From contig CANBTK010000073.1 of the NCBI GenBank assembly GCA_947372365.1, forward strand, positions 1-7,692: a stretch of 7,692 nucleotides of DNA, read 5' to 3'. A model generated the notes under the pieces. It worked only from the letters and a program-made list of their open reading frames with translations, made no database searches and was not told the DNA's origin. Of this stretch, positions 1 through 6,241 are shown one piece after another. The number at the start of each line of letters is the position of its first letter. The first letter of the stretch is position 1. The DNA is from Flavipsychrobacter stenotrophus. GTDB taxonomy: Bacteria > Bacteroidota > Bacteroidia > Chitinophagales > Chitinophagaceae. The translations under genes and the position numbers were made by a program.

Positions 1-1
1 T

Positions 2-268
2 AAGTACTGGAGCGGAGATCAGGTCTTCAACCAATTTGTACCTAACCTCGTAACAAGGTCCGGTGCAGTTATGCCCGATACCAGCACTCCTAACGGGCTG
101 CCAGCATTGCACTCATCTCAGAACTTTACTTCGCTTGACTCTAAAATTGCGAAATCAGGCACTGAGAACTTCTATGTTTACTTTGCGCTATATACTTTAG
201 GCTCAGATGGCAATACGCAAAATTTGTTCGGCTATTACTACTGGGACCCTACCGTAACAGTGCAGTAA
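2..268 (+). CDS. AidA/PixA-family inclusion body protein, copy A (C-terminal part only)
   Basis: The frame is open from base 2 to a TAA at 266-268 and gives the last 88 residues of a protein that begins off the left edge. The ATG at 71 is internal, because residues before it (KYWSGDQVF...) align without a gap to the middle of the next gene. The stretch ends in FALY..., DGNTQNL and GYYYWDP, which I recognise as the C-terminal signature of the AidA/PixA family. Described members are PixA of Xenorhabdus, which forms crystalline cytoplasmic inclusions, and AidA of Ralstonia/Burkholderia, which is quorum-sensing controlled. About 50 of roughly 85 aligned residues match copy B by eye, so the two are tandem paralogues. 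No signal peptide can be judged. A strong hairpin follows 47 bases after the stop. Family assignment is from remembered motifs; the molecular function in this organism is unknown. Confidence 0.8.
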   Translation, partial: KYWSGDQVFNQFVPNLVTRSGAVMPDTSTPNGLPALHSSQNFTSLDSKIAKSGTENFYVYFALYTLGSDGNTQNLFGYYYWDPTVTVQ

Positions 269-315
269 GCCCGGAAGCTGCCTTCCTCACTTATTAGGAT
301 AGGGCGTTTCCTAAC

Positions 316-348
316 TATAGCGGGCCACGTCAAAAGTGGCCCGCTATA
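316..348 (+). terminator. Perfect 13-bp hairpin between the two AidA/PixA copies
   Basis: The arms tatagcgggccac (316-328) and gtggcccgctata (336-348) are perfectly complementary around a 7-base loop. The hairpin lies 47 bases after the stop of copy A and 92 bases before the chosen start of copy B. Only short T stretches follow (ttgctt), so it could be an intrinsic terminator, a processing or stability hairpin, or an attenuator that sets relative expression of the two copies. Confidence 0.65.
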
Positions 349-440
349 TTGCTTCACCCATGACGATTGGTATTGCCTTATTACCCCCTGGTAAGCCGAA
401 AACGGGATTAAGAGTAGGCTATTTTTTCAATACGACAGTT

Positions 441-998
441 ATGACTGATTTAAATTTATTGAAGCGCGTATTCATCAACATACTTTCGGTCGTTGATACA
501 GATTTCATCATAGAAAATTACCCCGAACCCAGCCTGGACGAGGATATGCCAACACAGGTAAGCCCATCTTGCTGCTATATGTTTGGCCAATCGCCGCGCG
601 GCGCTATTACCGGGCAGGGGACTGCCGCCCTCAAATTTAAAGCACGCCCGGGCGATGTAGCTGCGTTTATGTGCACCTCCATTTACGCCGATTCCAGCAG
701 CGCAGCCCTCATTTATGGCCTAAAATATGCCAGCGGCGACAGCGTGTTTACCGGCTTCATCCCCGAAGTAGTAACACGCACCGGGGCCGTTTCGCCTGAC
801 ACAGATACGCCCAATGGGTTACCCGCTATACACTCGGCGCTCAACTTTGCATCATGGAATACTTTTGTAAAGAAAGCAGGCACGGAAAAAATGCAGGTTT
901 GCTTTGCGCTCTACGCACTGGCAGGTGATGGCAACACACAAAACCTATGGGGGTACTACTGCTGGGATGCCAGTATTATGATAACTAAAACCAAATAG
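441..998 (+). CDS. AidA/PixA-family inclusion body protein, copy B
   Basis: This encodes 185 residues, a size usual for PixA/AidA. The ATG at 441 is preferred over in-frame starts at 336 (a GTG inside the terminator stem) and 360, because family members begin about ten residues before the first strand, here NILSVVDTDFIIENYP (13-28). Other family landmarks are PSLD (30-33), GQGTAALKFKARPGD (58-72), a TPNG region (123-126) and DGNTQNLWGYYCWD (163-176). No signal peptide or membrane segment is visible, which suggests a cytoplasmic or inclusion-type protein. It contains five Cys (44, 45, 78, 154, 174), and at two of these positions copy A has Tyr. The conserved WDP has become WDA. A TATTTTTT at 420-427 resembles a Bacteroidota -7 box but is only a partial match. 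The function is unknown; related proteins are linked to quorum sensing and host interaction in Proteobacteria. Confidence 0.82.
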   Translation: MTDLNLLKRVFINILSVVDTDFIIENYPEPSLDEDMPTQVSPSCCYMFGQSPRGAITGQGTAALKFKARPGDVAAFMCTSIYADSSSAALIYGLKYASGDSVFTGFIPEVVTRTGAVSPDTDTPNGLPAIHSALNFASWNTFVKKAGTEKMQVCFALYALAGDGNTQNLWGYYCWDASIMITKTK

Positions 999-1009
999 GC
1001 AGGATAAAC

Positions 1010-1029
1010 AGGCACTAAAAAAACTGCCT
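1010..1029 (+). terminator. Weak terminator-like hairpin after copy B
   Basis: The arms aggca (1010-1014) and tgcct (1025-1029) flank an A-rich loop and are followed by a short ttt. An alternative pairing uses aggcag at 997-1002 with ctgcct at 1024-1029. The stem is short, so this is only a candidate end for the AidA/PixA transcript. Confidence 0.25.
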
Positions 1030-1108
1030 TTGCATTAAAAGCCAACTTGGGGAATATTGCTTTAGCGTGCAAAACGGACATATACCCTTTCAACAACCAA
1101 TTCCGGCA

Positions 1109-1146
1109 CGCAGAGAACGCAGATGGTTCGCAAAGTAAGCGCAAAG
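1109..1146. repeat. Degenerate cgcaRAg tandem repeat, four units
   Basis: Four heptamers of the form cgcaRA(g/t) occur at 1109-1115, 1118-1124, 1129-1135 and 1140-1146, spaced 9, 11 and 11 bases apart. On the minus strand they read as ctttgcg/ctctgcg units. Similar ctctgcgt/ctttgcg elements are, from memory, scattered between genes in many Bacteroidota genomes and generate spurious ORFs. No coding potential was seen here. They lie between two convergent genes. Confidence 0.55.
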
Positions 1147-1160
1147 CCAATGCGGCTTTG
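1142..1160. repeat. Small inverted repeat at the end of the cgcaRAg element
   Basis: The arms caaagcc (1142-1148) and ggctttg (1154-1160) are perfectly complementary around a 5-base loop. The left arm uses the last cgcaaag unit of the repeat. No T tract follows on either side, so it is described as an inverted repeat rather than a terminator. Confidence 0.45.
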
Positions 1161-1220
1161 TGAAGGTTTCATGCAGGCCCTTGGTTAGGCTGCCGCGCAC
1201 AAAGAAGCGGGCATAAAATT

Positions 1221-1255
1221 AGAAAGGCTACCCCCAGGAATGAGGGCAGCCTTCT
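1221..1255 (-). terminator. Rho-independent terminator of the TonB-dependent receptor gene
   Basis: Read on the minus strand, the stem aaggct/agcctt (pairing 1224-1229 with 1248-1253) is extended inward by ggg/ccc after one mismatch, with a loop of about 10 bases. It is followed by the T-rich ttctaatttta. It begins 18 bases past the receptor stop codon, the position expected for its terminator. Confidence 0.65.
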
Positions 1256-1272
1256 ATTCAAACAAAAAATCA

Positions 1273-3495
1273 TCAATAGTTGAAGCGCACTGTGCCGAAA
1301 ATATTGCGGCCCGGGGCATTAATGCCACTCGCGAAAGTGCGGTATTGGGTGTCGAGTATATTATCGGCACCAGCTTGCAGGGTAATGAATTTATGCACCT
1401 TGTAAGACACGCGCAGGTTGGCTGTAAACCAGGCTGGCATACCTTCTTTGGTTGCATATTGTTCATTGTCCTCCCCGCTCAGGTAATAATCTTTAAGTTT
1501 TTTCTCTCCATTATAGTTGATAAAGAAATCAGCTTTTAGTTTTTCTTTAGCATAAGTAATTTGAGCCCTCAGCATAAATGGCGGTATATGGTCAAGCGGG
1601 TATGCAGTAGAATCGGTTTTAATGCCGCCTACCGTATAGTTAGCTGCCAGCGTAAACAGGAAATACCTGCTCAACTGCGACCTCAGGTTAGATGAGATGC
1701 CATAAACATATGCGTCCCTTTGGTTCTGGTTAGCCAGTACCTGGCTCATAGTGCCATTGTACATTACCGAATCCTGCCCATTGTACTGGAACTTGCCAGT
1801 AACTATGGCATCAAAAAAACGGGTATAGTAGACGGCATTCTCCCACGTAGTGCTTTCCCCAAATAGCTTTGACACGCCAGCCTCCAGGTTAACGGTTTTT
1901 TCTGGCTTCAGGTTATTGTTAGGTACTATCAGCGCTCCCGGTGCCGACTCAAATACCTTGGACAGATCATCAACATTGGGAGCCCTGAAACCAGTTGAAA
2001 CTAAAAATGACAACTTCCATTTTTTTGTTGGGGTGTACACTACGCCACCACTGGCTGAATAGACAAAATTATTCTGTGTTACTTCCCTGAAGGGCAAATG
2101 GAAAAATGAAGAATCGCTAAAAGTAGAACGCAGCGAGATATAACCCAGGCGCAAGCCATCAGTAACTAAAACCTTTTCGCTTAGCCTGCTGGAGTGCGAC
2201 GCATAAATGGCTACATTAGCCATAGTGTTATCGCCATCGGGGTACCGGGTGTCAATTGGCGCTGTAGCCCCGCTCATTATATCCTCTTTGTTAGCTGTTG
2301 ATTTTAAAGAATTGAATTGCCCATCGAAACCAAGGTGCAAGGTAGATCGTTCATAGGATGAACATAAATCGAGGTTTGCCCCCATAACATTTACTTTTTC
2401 CACCCTGTGGCTGAGGCTTGTTTTGCCAAAACTGCGCGTATGGCGGCTTTCCTCTACATTCTGGTAATTTACGCCAGCATGCACATCCTGAAAAACAGCC
2501 GTTGCATCGTGGCGGTTATAATCATATGCACCCAGCAACCTTGCCTGTGGCCCATAATACCATTTCGCATACTTAAGGCCACTGCCCGCAGGGTCGGTAA
2601 GCCTGTCGTAACGGGGAATATCAGTGGAATTGGAGTACTGCAAATTTAGCCCGTGGGTAACGCGCTCATTTTGCTTGTAAGCAAATTTCTGCAGTATATC
2701 ATACTGGCTGTAGCCGGTAGCTACCTGTTTGTATTTATCGCTGTTAGTTACAAGCGAGTCTTTACCATTTATTCTTTCTACATAGTACAGCCTGTTGCCG
2801 TATGCAGTGTCGTAAAACGGATTTTTAGAAGACCCGCCCTTCAAGTCGCCGAAAGATGAATAAGTAACCGAAGTGAGCGAAGCAAATTTTTTGCCCCCGA
2901 TATTTATGTCGGCATGCCCTGTAACTTCATTATTAACGCTGCCATAGCGCGTAAAGGCATTAATCCCTTTATTGAGCTTGCCTGCTTCGGTGGCAAATTT
3001 GGGGCTCTTTGTGTAAAAATGTATTACGCCGCCCAGGGCATCGCTGCCATATACTGTTGACGATGGGCCAAACAATACCTCTGCCCTATCCAGCATGGCG
3101 TTATCTACAGTAATAATATTCTGCAAGTGGCCACCGCGGTATATGATGTTATTCATCCTTACGCCGTCAACTACCAGTAATACCCTGTTGGCTTCAAAGC
3201 CGCGGATAACAGGGCTGCCTGCGCCCATCTGGCTTTTCTGTACAAATACGTTGCCTGTTGAGGCTACAAGGTCAGCCGAGTTTTGCGATTGGCTGTTTTC
3301 GATATCGGCCCTATCCAGCGCTATTACCTGCTGGGCTATATTTATTTTAGGCTCTTTGGTTTTATTGGCCGAGATGACTACTTCATCAAGGCTATGGTTT
3401 TTGCCGCCAGAGGTATCTTTAGCTGGTGCCTGGGCAAAAGCAAAAACCGGCTGCATCATAAACAATGCTAACACGGAGTATGGTGTGTACTTCAT
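1273..3495 (-). CDS. TonB-dependent outer-membrane receptor, haem/haemoglobin-receptor-like
   Basis: Outer-membrane beta-barrel taking up a substrate with TonB/ExbBD energy. Two starts are possible: ATG 3531 (752 residues) and ATG 3495 (740). I prefer 3495, because MKYTPYSVLALFMMQPVFAFA is a compact signal peptide with an AFA|Q cleavage site and because 3531 abuts a hairpin. In 752-residue numbering, LDEVVISA (48-55) resembles a TonB box. The plug runs about 60-175 and includes SPVIRGFEANRVLLVVDGVR (106-125) and FGPSSTVYGSDALGGV (154-169). A 22-strand-type barrel follows, ending in an aromatic Tyr. FRAP (515-518) and NNNLKPE (538-544) match the FRAP/NPNL boxes of haem receptors such as HmuR, but no His lies between them, where bacterial haem receptors usually carry one. 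Haem, another iron chelate or another metal complex are all possible. Family certainty is very high; substrate certainty is low. The gene follows a small membrane-anchored protein in the same orientation. Confidence 0.95.
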   Translation of the reverse strand: MKYTPYSVLALFMMQPVFAFAQAPAKDTSGGKNHSLDEVVISANKTKEPKINIAQQVIALDRADIENSQSQNSADLVASTGNVFVQKSQMGAGSPVIRGFEANRVLLVVDGVRMNNIIYRGGHLQNIITVDNAMLDRAEVLFGPSSTVYGSDALGGVIHFYTKSPKFATEAGKLNKGINAFTRYGSVNNEVTGHADINIGGKKFASLTSVTYSSFGDLKGGSSKNPFYDTAYGNRLYYVERINGKDSLVTNSDKYKQVATGYSQYDILQKFAYKQNERVTHGLNLQYSNSTDIPRYDRLTDPAGSGLKYAKWYYGPQARLLGAYDYNRHDATAVFQDVHAGVNYQNVEESRHTRSFGKTSLSHRVEKVNVMGANLDLCSSYERSTLHLGFDGQFNSLKSTANKEDIMSGATAPIDTRYPDGDNTMANVAIYASHSSRLSEKVLVTDGLRLGYISLRSTFSDSSFFHLPFREVTQNNFVYSASGGVVYTPTKKWKLSFLVSTGFRAPNVDDLSKVFESAPGALIVPNNNLKPEKTVNLEAGVSKLFGESTTWENAVYYTRFFDAIVTGKFQYNGQDSVMYNGTMSQVLANQNQRDAYVYGISSNLRSQLSRYFLFTLAANYTVGGIKTDSTAYPLDHIPPFMLRAQITYAKEKLKADFFINYNGEKKLKDYYLSGEDNEQYATKEGMPAWFTANLRVSYKVHKFITLQAGADNILDTQYRTFASGINAPGRNIFGTVRFNY

Positions 3496-3531
3496 TAAAA
3501 ATTTGTGGAGTGGAATTGGTAAATGAATCAT

Positions 3532-3552
3532 GCAGCACCTTGCTGGTGCCGC
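3532..3552 (-). other. Intercistronic hairpin upstream of the receptor gene
   Basis: The arms gcagcacc (3532-3539) and ggtgccgc (3545-3552) pair with one mismatch around a 5-base loop. The hairpin ends one base before the upstream candidate ATG (3531) and has no T tract on the minus strand. It would hinder initiation at 3531 and may stabilise or process the two-gene transcript. Confidence 0.45.
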
Positions 3553-3576
3553 ACATAAAGTCGAGGCTTATTTCAT

Positions 3577-4068
3577 TTACGCTACTTCGGGGGGTGGGCT
3601 TTTTACATCAATGCCTTTTGAGAGCAGGCTGCCGCAAAACAAGTTATATTGCTTAACCACTGAGCCGCACAGTGGCACAGTATAAAAGGATGCTGGCAAT
3701 ATATAGTCCAAAGTAAGCAGGGTTATTAACGGTTGCTGCGATTTTTTATCTTGAGGGCTGCTTTTGCGCACTGTTTTCACTATCTCGTCAACTATATCTT
3801 CCTCGCACATATCATACAGCAATAGTAGCTGCACCGTATTGCTGCTAATGAAGCTTACAGATTTTACATCATAAAGCTTGCCCTTAACTGAGATTTCAGA
3901 TAAGCCTACCTTACTCTTGCTGTATTCGCTGGCGGGCAGTTCCATCCTCTCAATCCCTTGAGTAGTTACCGATGCGTTATGCTGCATATCCCACTGAACG
4001 AAAAACTGCCTGGCCTGCAGGTACAAAACACTGCCACCTGCCTGTAGCAGGATTAAGCATGCCAGCAA
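3577..4068 (-). CDS. Small membrane-anchored protein paired with the TonB receptor (unknown function)
   Basis: This encodes 163 residues from a TTG at 4068 to a TAA at 3577-3579. No ATG or GTG precedes the hydrophobic segment. Only a CTG at 4089 would add the positive MLKRATYI leader expected of a signal anchor, so the true start is uncertain. The N-terminus (CLILLQAGGSVLYL) is a single membrane segment or uncleaved signal. The rest is predicted periplasmic, with GKLYDVKSV (63-71), an acidic CEEDIVDE patch (88-95), a linker rich in Lys, Ser and Gln (about 101-112), a YILPASFYTVPL stretch (122-133) and a C-terminal SPPPEVA. From memory, Bacteroidota have unnamed proteins with this layout (N-terminal anchor, G-x-x-YDV motif, Pro-rich tail ending near A) located next to TonB-dependent receptors. 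It lies upstream of, and co-directional with, the receptor (45-81 bases apart), so an operon is likely. A role in receptor assembly or substrate handling is only inferred. Confidence 0.7.
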   Translation of the reverse strand: MLACLILLQAGGSVLYLQARQFFVQWDMQHNASVTTQGIERMELPASEYSKSKVGLSEISVKGKLYDVKSVSFISSNTVQLLLLYDMCEEDIVDEIVKTVRKSSPQDKKSQQPLITLLTLDYILPASFYTVPLCGSVVKQYNLFCGSLLSKGIDVKSPPPEVA

Positions 4069-4114
4069 TATGTAAGTGGCCCTTTTCAGCAGCTGTATTA
4101 TTTATCGTACTAAA

Positions 4115-4122
4115 CAAAAATA
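4115..4122 (-). promoter_or_regulatory. Candidate Bacteroidota -7 promoter box for the receptor operon
   Basis: On the minus strand this reads TATTTTTG, an exact fit to the phylum's TAnnTTTG -7 consensus. Transcription would begin near 4108, about 20-40 bases before the candidate starts of the small membrane protein. No good TTTG -33 element is visible at the expected distance. No Fur-like operator could be identified. Confidence 0.4.
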
Positions 4123-4226
4123 GGAAAGCAATGGCACATTTGCATAATTCTAGCAAAATAACGGGCCGGCATTCTAAATTATGCCAATAAACCAGTCAAT
4201 ATGGCTGCATTGCTGATGGCGCCGGG

Positions 4227-4436
4227 TTAACCTTTGCCTGATGCTTTTTTGTTTTTCTTGCTCACATAGTTTGCCGCCAGCAAGCAGCAAGCCCCTACAA
4301 TCAGGCATGCATCCTCAAATAGTTCCACCCTATAGTATATGCTTTGCGCCCATGGCAACTTGACTACCGCAATCACCAGTGCAGCAACAATAAAAACCAT
4401 TCCTATAACCGTTAGTGCGCTTGAAGACAGCTTCAT
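4227..4436 (-). CDS. Small two-helix membrane protein (unknown function)
   Basis: An ATG at 4436 gives 69 residues. Residues about 8-27 (LTVIGMVFIVAALVIAVVKL) form one hydrophobic helix and about 43-58 (ACLIVGACCLLAANYV) a second, joined by a short polar loop with acidic residues (VELFEDA). The tail KKNKKASGKG is strongly basic, which places both termini in the cytoplasm by the positive-inside rule. Composition and hydrophobic pattern look like a real inner-membrane protein rather than chance. It is not a recognised family. It stands apart from its neighbours, with 255 bases to the beta-helix gene upstream and 158 bases to the next gene, and no clear terminator follows. Confidence 0.6.
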   Translation of the reverse strand: MKLSSSALTVIGMVFIVAALVIAVVKLPWAQSIYYRVELFEDACLIVGACCLLAANYVSKKNKKASGKG

Positions 4437-4691
4437 AAATTAGTTGGTGCATTACTTGCCTGTTTGTGGCATGTATGCAGGCCATAAAGATACTGTAAAG
4501 ATGGGCTCCAGCAGTGTAAAAACTCTGGTGCCTGCACAGCTTAAACTTCTGGGTGGCAGGGTTAAAACGAACCCTATACAGGCCTTCCCACCAATGCGTG
4601 GCTGCGCATAACTTTTGCCCTGTGCATAATATGCTATTTCGCCTAAGGTGGCACTTGCGCAAATTCTACACCTATTGCCCAAAAACTGTCA
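4437..4691. other. Intergenic region with no convincing gene
   Basis: This lies between the stop of the beta-helix lipoprotein and the start of the small membrane protein, both on the minus strand. Overlapping minus-strand open frames exist (76 residues from 4682; 110 residues from 4662, which overruns the membrane protein), but their translations are rich in Cys, Arg and His with no domain pattern. No terminator-quality hairpin was found for the lipoprotein gene. It may contain a 3' untranslated region, a promoter for the small gene, or a decayed gene. Confidence 0.4.
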
Positions 4692-6146
4692 TTAGTGGTA
4701 TTGGTAACAGCCTATATCATTGCCGCCGCCCCTTACCCAATCTTCAAGGTCTTTATTAACAGCCGAAACAGGAGTGCCCTTACCAATGGCTGGGGAGCCG
4801 CTGCCTATATGGAAGTCGCCCTTTGCCGAATTGATGAATTTGGGATCCTGTTGCAGGCACTGGTTCATTTTTACAAAGCCCTCAATGTCCGTACCCATTT
4901 TCAAAATGCAATGGTCGAAAGCAAGGTTTGTTTTATAAGTGCCATGAATTGTACTGCCACTTGTATCGCATACCACCTCGCTATCCAGCGAACCATAAAC
5001 AATGCAATTGCGCATCACCATATTGAGGTCGGAATAGGCATAAACGTCCTGGGCTACTTCCAGCCAATTAAGTATTGATAGCGTAGGGCTGCTGCTATGC
5101 GACACTGCATAGTTGCCATAGTTAGCAAAAGTGCAATTGGTAATAGAGTCAAACCCTCCCTTAAATACGGCCATTGCTTGCGCGCCTGTAGTGTTTACCA
5201 GGCAATTGGTGGCTACAATGCTACCGGTAAAACTCAATATGCCATAGCCAATCGCATTTTGTATTACGCACCTGTCCAGCGTAAGCTGAGGCGTTGCGGT
5301 TGGGTTATTATAGTTTACTGAATCAGGCGCTACCCATATTGCTGCTGCATAGCCTAGCGAAGCGTTGCCACAATTTACAAGCCGCGTACAAGTGAGTTTG
5401 CTGCCATTGCTCCGTGAGTCGAAGTAGAGGCTCCCCCACTCGCCGGCATAGCCCTGATAGCCAAAATAGGAGCGGTCCAGCCTGTCGCCCTGAAAAATAA
5501 TTGAGTCTTCTTTTGTCCCATTGCATAGCAGCTTGCCCAACACTATAAGGCTGCTATTCTGGTGCATGTACACACGGCAGCCTGCATTAATGGTAAGCGT
5601 AGCCCCGGGGTTTACCTGGGCGCTGTTTACAATTACATAAGGCAACATGGTGTCCCACACCGGGTTACCTGTTAGTACACTGTCAACAATATAGCGGGCA
5701 TTTTGCCCATAGGCCGTAAAAGGCACATAAAAATCTTTGCCGTTAAGCGTAGCAACCAAAGAGTCGGTAACAATAAACGGCATGAGCTTGTTCGTAGGGT
5801 CAATATTAACCGTGGCAAATACATAAACGCTATCATGAGCCGCTATTTTAATATTGCTAACTGCATTGCCCTTAAAACCATCTACATTAATATGAAAGTA
5901 GGAGCTGGCACCATGCAGCATCTTCACCGAACTTACCGTCACGGCTTCGCTCTGCCGGTTATAAATAAGCAAGCCGGTAGTAAAACTGCCAGCTGCCGTA
6001 AACACAGTATCAAACTGTAATGTATCGGTTGAAAAAGCGAGGCTGCCGCCGGTTGTAAGCATCCTTTGCTTCCTGCAAGAGGAAGAAAAGCCAATAATAA
6101 ATATCATAAGGGCGACACCCAAGAAGCCTGCCAATCGTAAGCGCAT
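4692..6146 (-). CDS. Right-handed parallel beta-helix lipoprotein
   Basis: This encodes 484 residues. I start it at ATG 6146, not at the further ATG 6209, because MRLRLAGFLGVALMIFIIGF followed by SSSC (Cys24) is a proper lipoprotein signal; starting at 6209 would put 21 extra residues ahead of it. After the Cys comes RKQR, which is basic and not the acidic run associated with surface export in some Bacteroidota, so a periplasm-facing anchor is possible. About residues 35-145 look like an Ig/ASH-like beta-sandwich (TLQFDTVFTAAGS, then alternating strands ending YVPFTAYG). About residues 160-430 carry short repeats with N-C or D-C turns (LDRCVIQNAIGYGI, ATNCLVNTTG, ITNCTFANYG, MRNCIVYGS, FDHCILKMG) typical of a parallel beta-helix, a fold common in carbohydrate-binding or -cleaving proteins. 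The C-terminus has DPKF, SPAIGKG and R-GGGNDIGCYQY, a known end motif of such proteins. No catalytic residues can be assigned. It is divergent from the SAM-family operon. Confidence 0.85.
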   Translation of the reverse strand: MRLRLAGFLGVALMIFIIGFSSSCRKQRMLTTGGSLAFSTDTLQFDTVFTAAGSFTTGLLIYNRQSEAVTVSSVKMLHGASSYFHINVDGFKGNAVSNIKIAAHDSVYVFATVNIDPTNKLMPFIVTDSLVATLNGKDFYVPFTAYGQNARYIVDSVLTGNPVWDTMLPYVIVNSAQVNPGATLTINAGCRVYMHQNSSLIVLGKLLCNGTKEDSIIFQGDRLDRSYFGYQGYAGEWGSLYFDSRSNGSKLTCTRLVNCGNASLGYAAAIWVAPDSVNYNNPTATPQLTLDRCVIQNAIGYGILSFTGSIVATNCLVNTTGAQAMAVFKGGFDSITNCTFANYGNYAVSHSSSPTLSILNWLEVAQDVYAYSDLNMVMRNCIVYGSLDSEVVCDTSGSTIHGTYKTNLAFDHCILKMGTDIEGFVKMNQCLQQDPKFINSAKGDFHIGSGSPAIGKGTPVSAVNKDLEDWVRGGGNDIGCYQYH

Positions 6147-6224
6147 AGTGTAAAAATAGTGAAGTATAGGGATAACGGATAAATCAAACGAAATATTACT
6201 TTTCTGCATGCCGATATTTCAGGC

Positions 6225-6232
6225 TAATTTTG
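6225..6232 (+). promoter_or_regulatory. Candidate -7 promoter box for the SAM-family operon
   Basis: TAATTTTG fits the TAnnTTTG consensus exactly and ends 9 bases before the ATG at 6242. A weak -33-like ttctg lies about 18 bases upstream (6202-6206). Transcription would begin only a few bases before the start codon, predicting a leaderless or nearly leaderless mRNA. The region between the divergent genes is 95 bases if the lipoprotein starts at 6146. Confidence 0.5.
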
Positions 6233-6241
6233 CACTAACGT

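Noticed and set aside
336..440. N-terminal extension of the second AidA/PixA gene from a GTG at 336 or an ATG at 360
   Set aside because: The GTG is in the right arm of the terminator hairpin, and the extra 35 residues have no match to the family, whose proteins begin at the position of the ATG at 441.
1109..1160. Possible CRISPR-like array
   Set aside because: Units are only 7 bases with 2-4-base gaps and no spacers, and no cas genes are in the window.
1240..1539. Plus-strand open frame of 99 codons
   Set aside because: It lies antisense to the end of the TonB receptor gene and its translation shows no domain pattern.
3095..3526. Plus-strand open frame of 143 codons
   Set aside because: It is the mirror of the receptor's plug domain, whose protein sequence is clearly the real one.
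4227..4436. Small hydrophobic protein as a type I toxin or holin
   Set aside because: Only the membrane topology is compatible; there is no antisense RNA, antitoxin or phage context to support it.
4330..4662. Minus-strand open frame of 110 codons, and another of 76 codons from 4682
   Set aside because: Cys/Arg/His-rich translations without a recognisable pattern; the first overlaps the more protein-like small membrane gene in another frame.
6185..6192. Promoter box for the lipoprotein gene on the minus strand (TTCGTTTG)
   Set aside because: It differs from TAnnTTTG at a key base and lacks a -33 element, so it is not listed as a feature.
6147..6209. Earlier ATG (6209) for the beta-helix lipoprotein
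   Set aside because: It would add 21 residues before a complete lipoprotein signal peptide and would run into the promoter region of the divergent gene.
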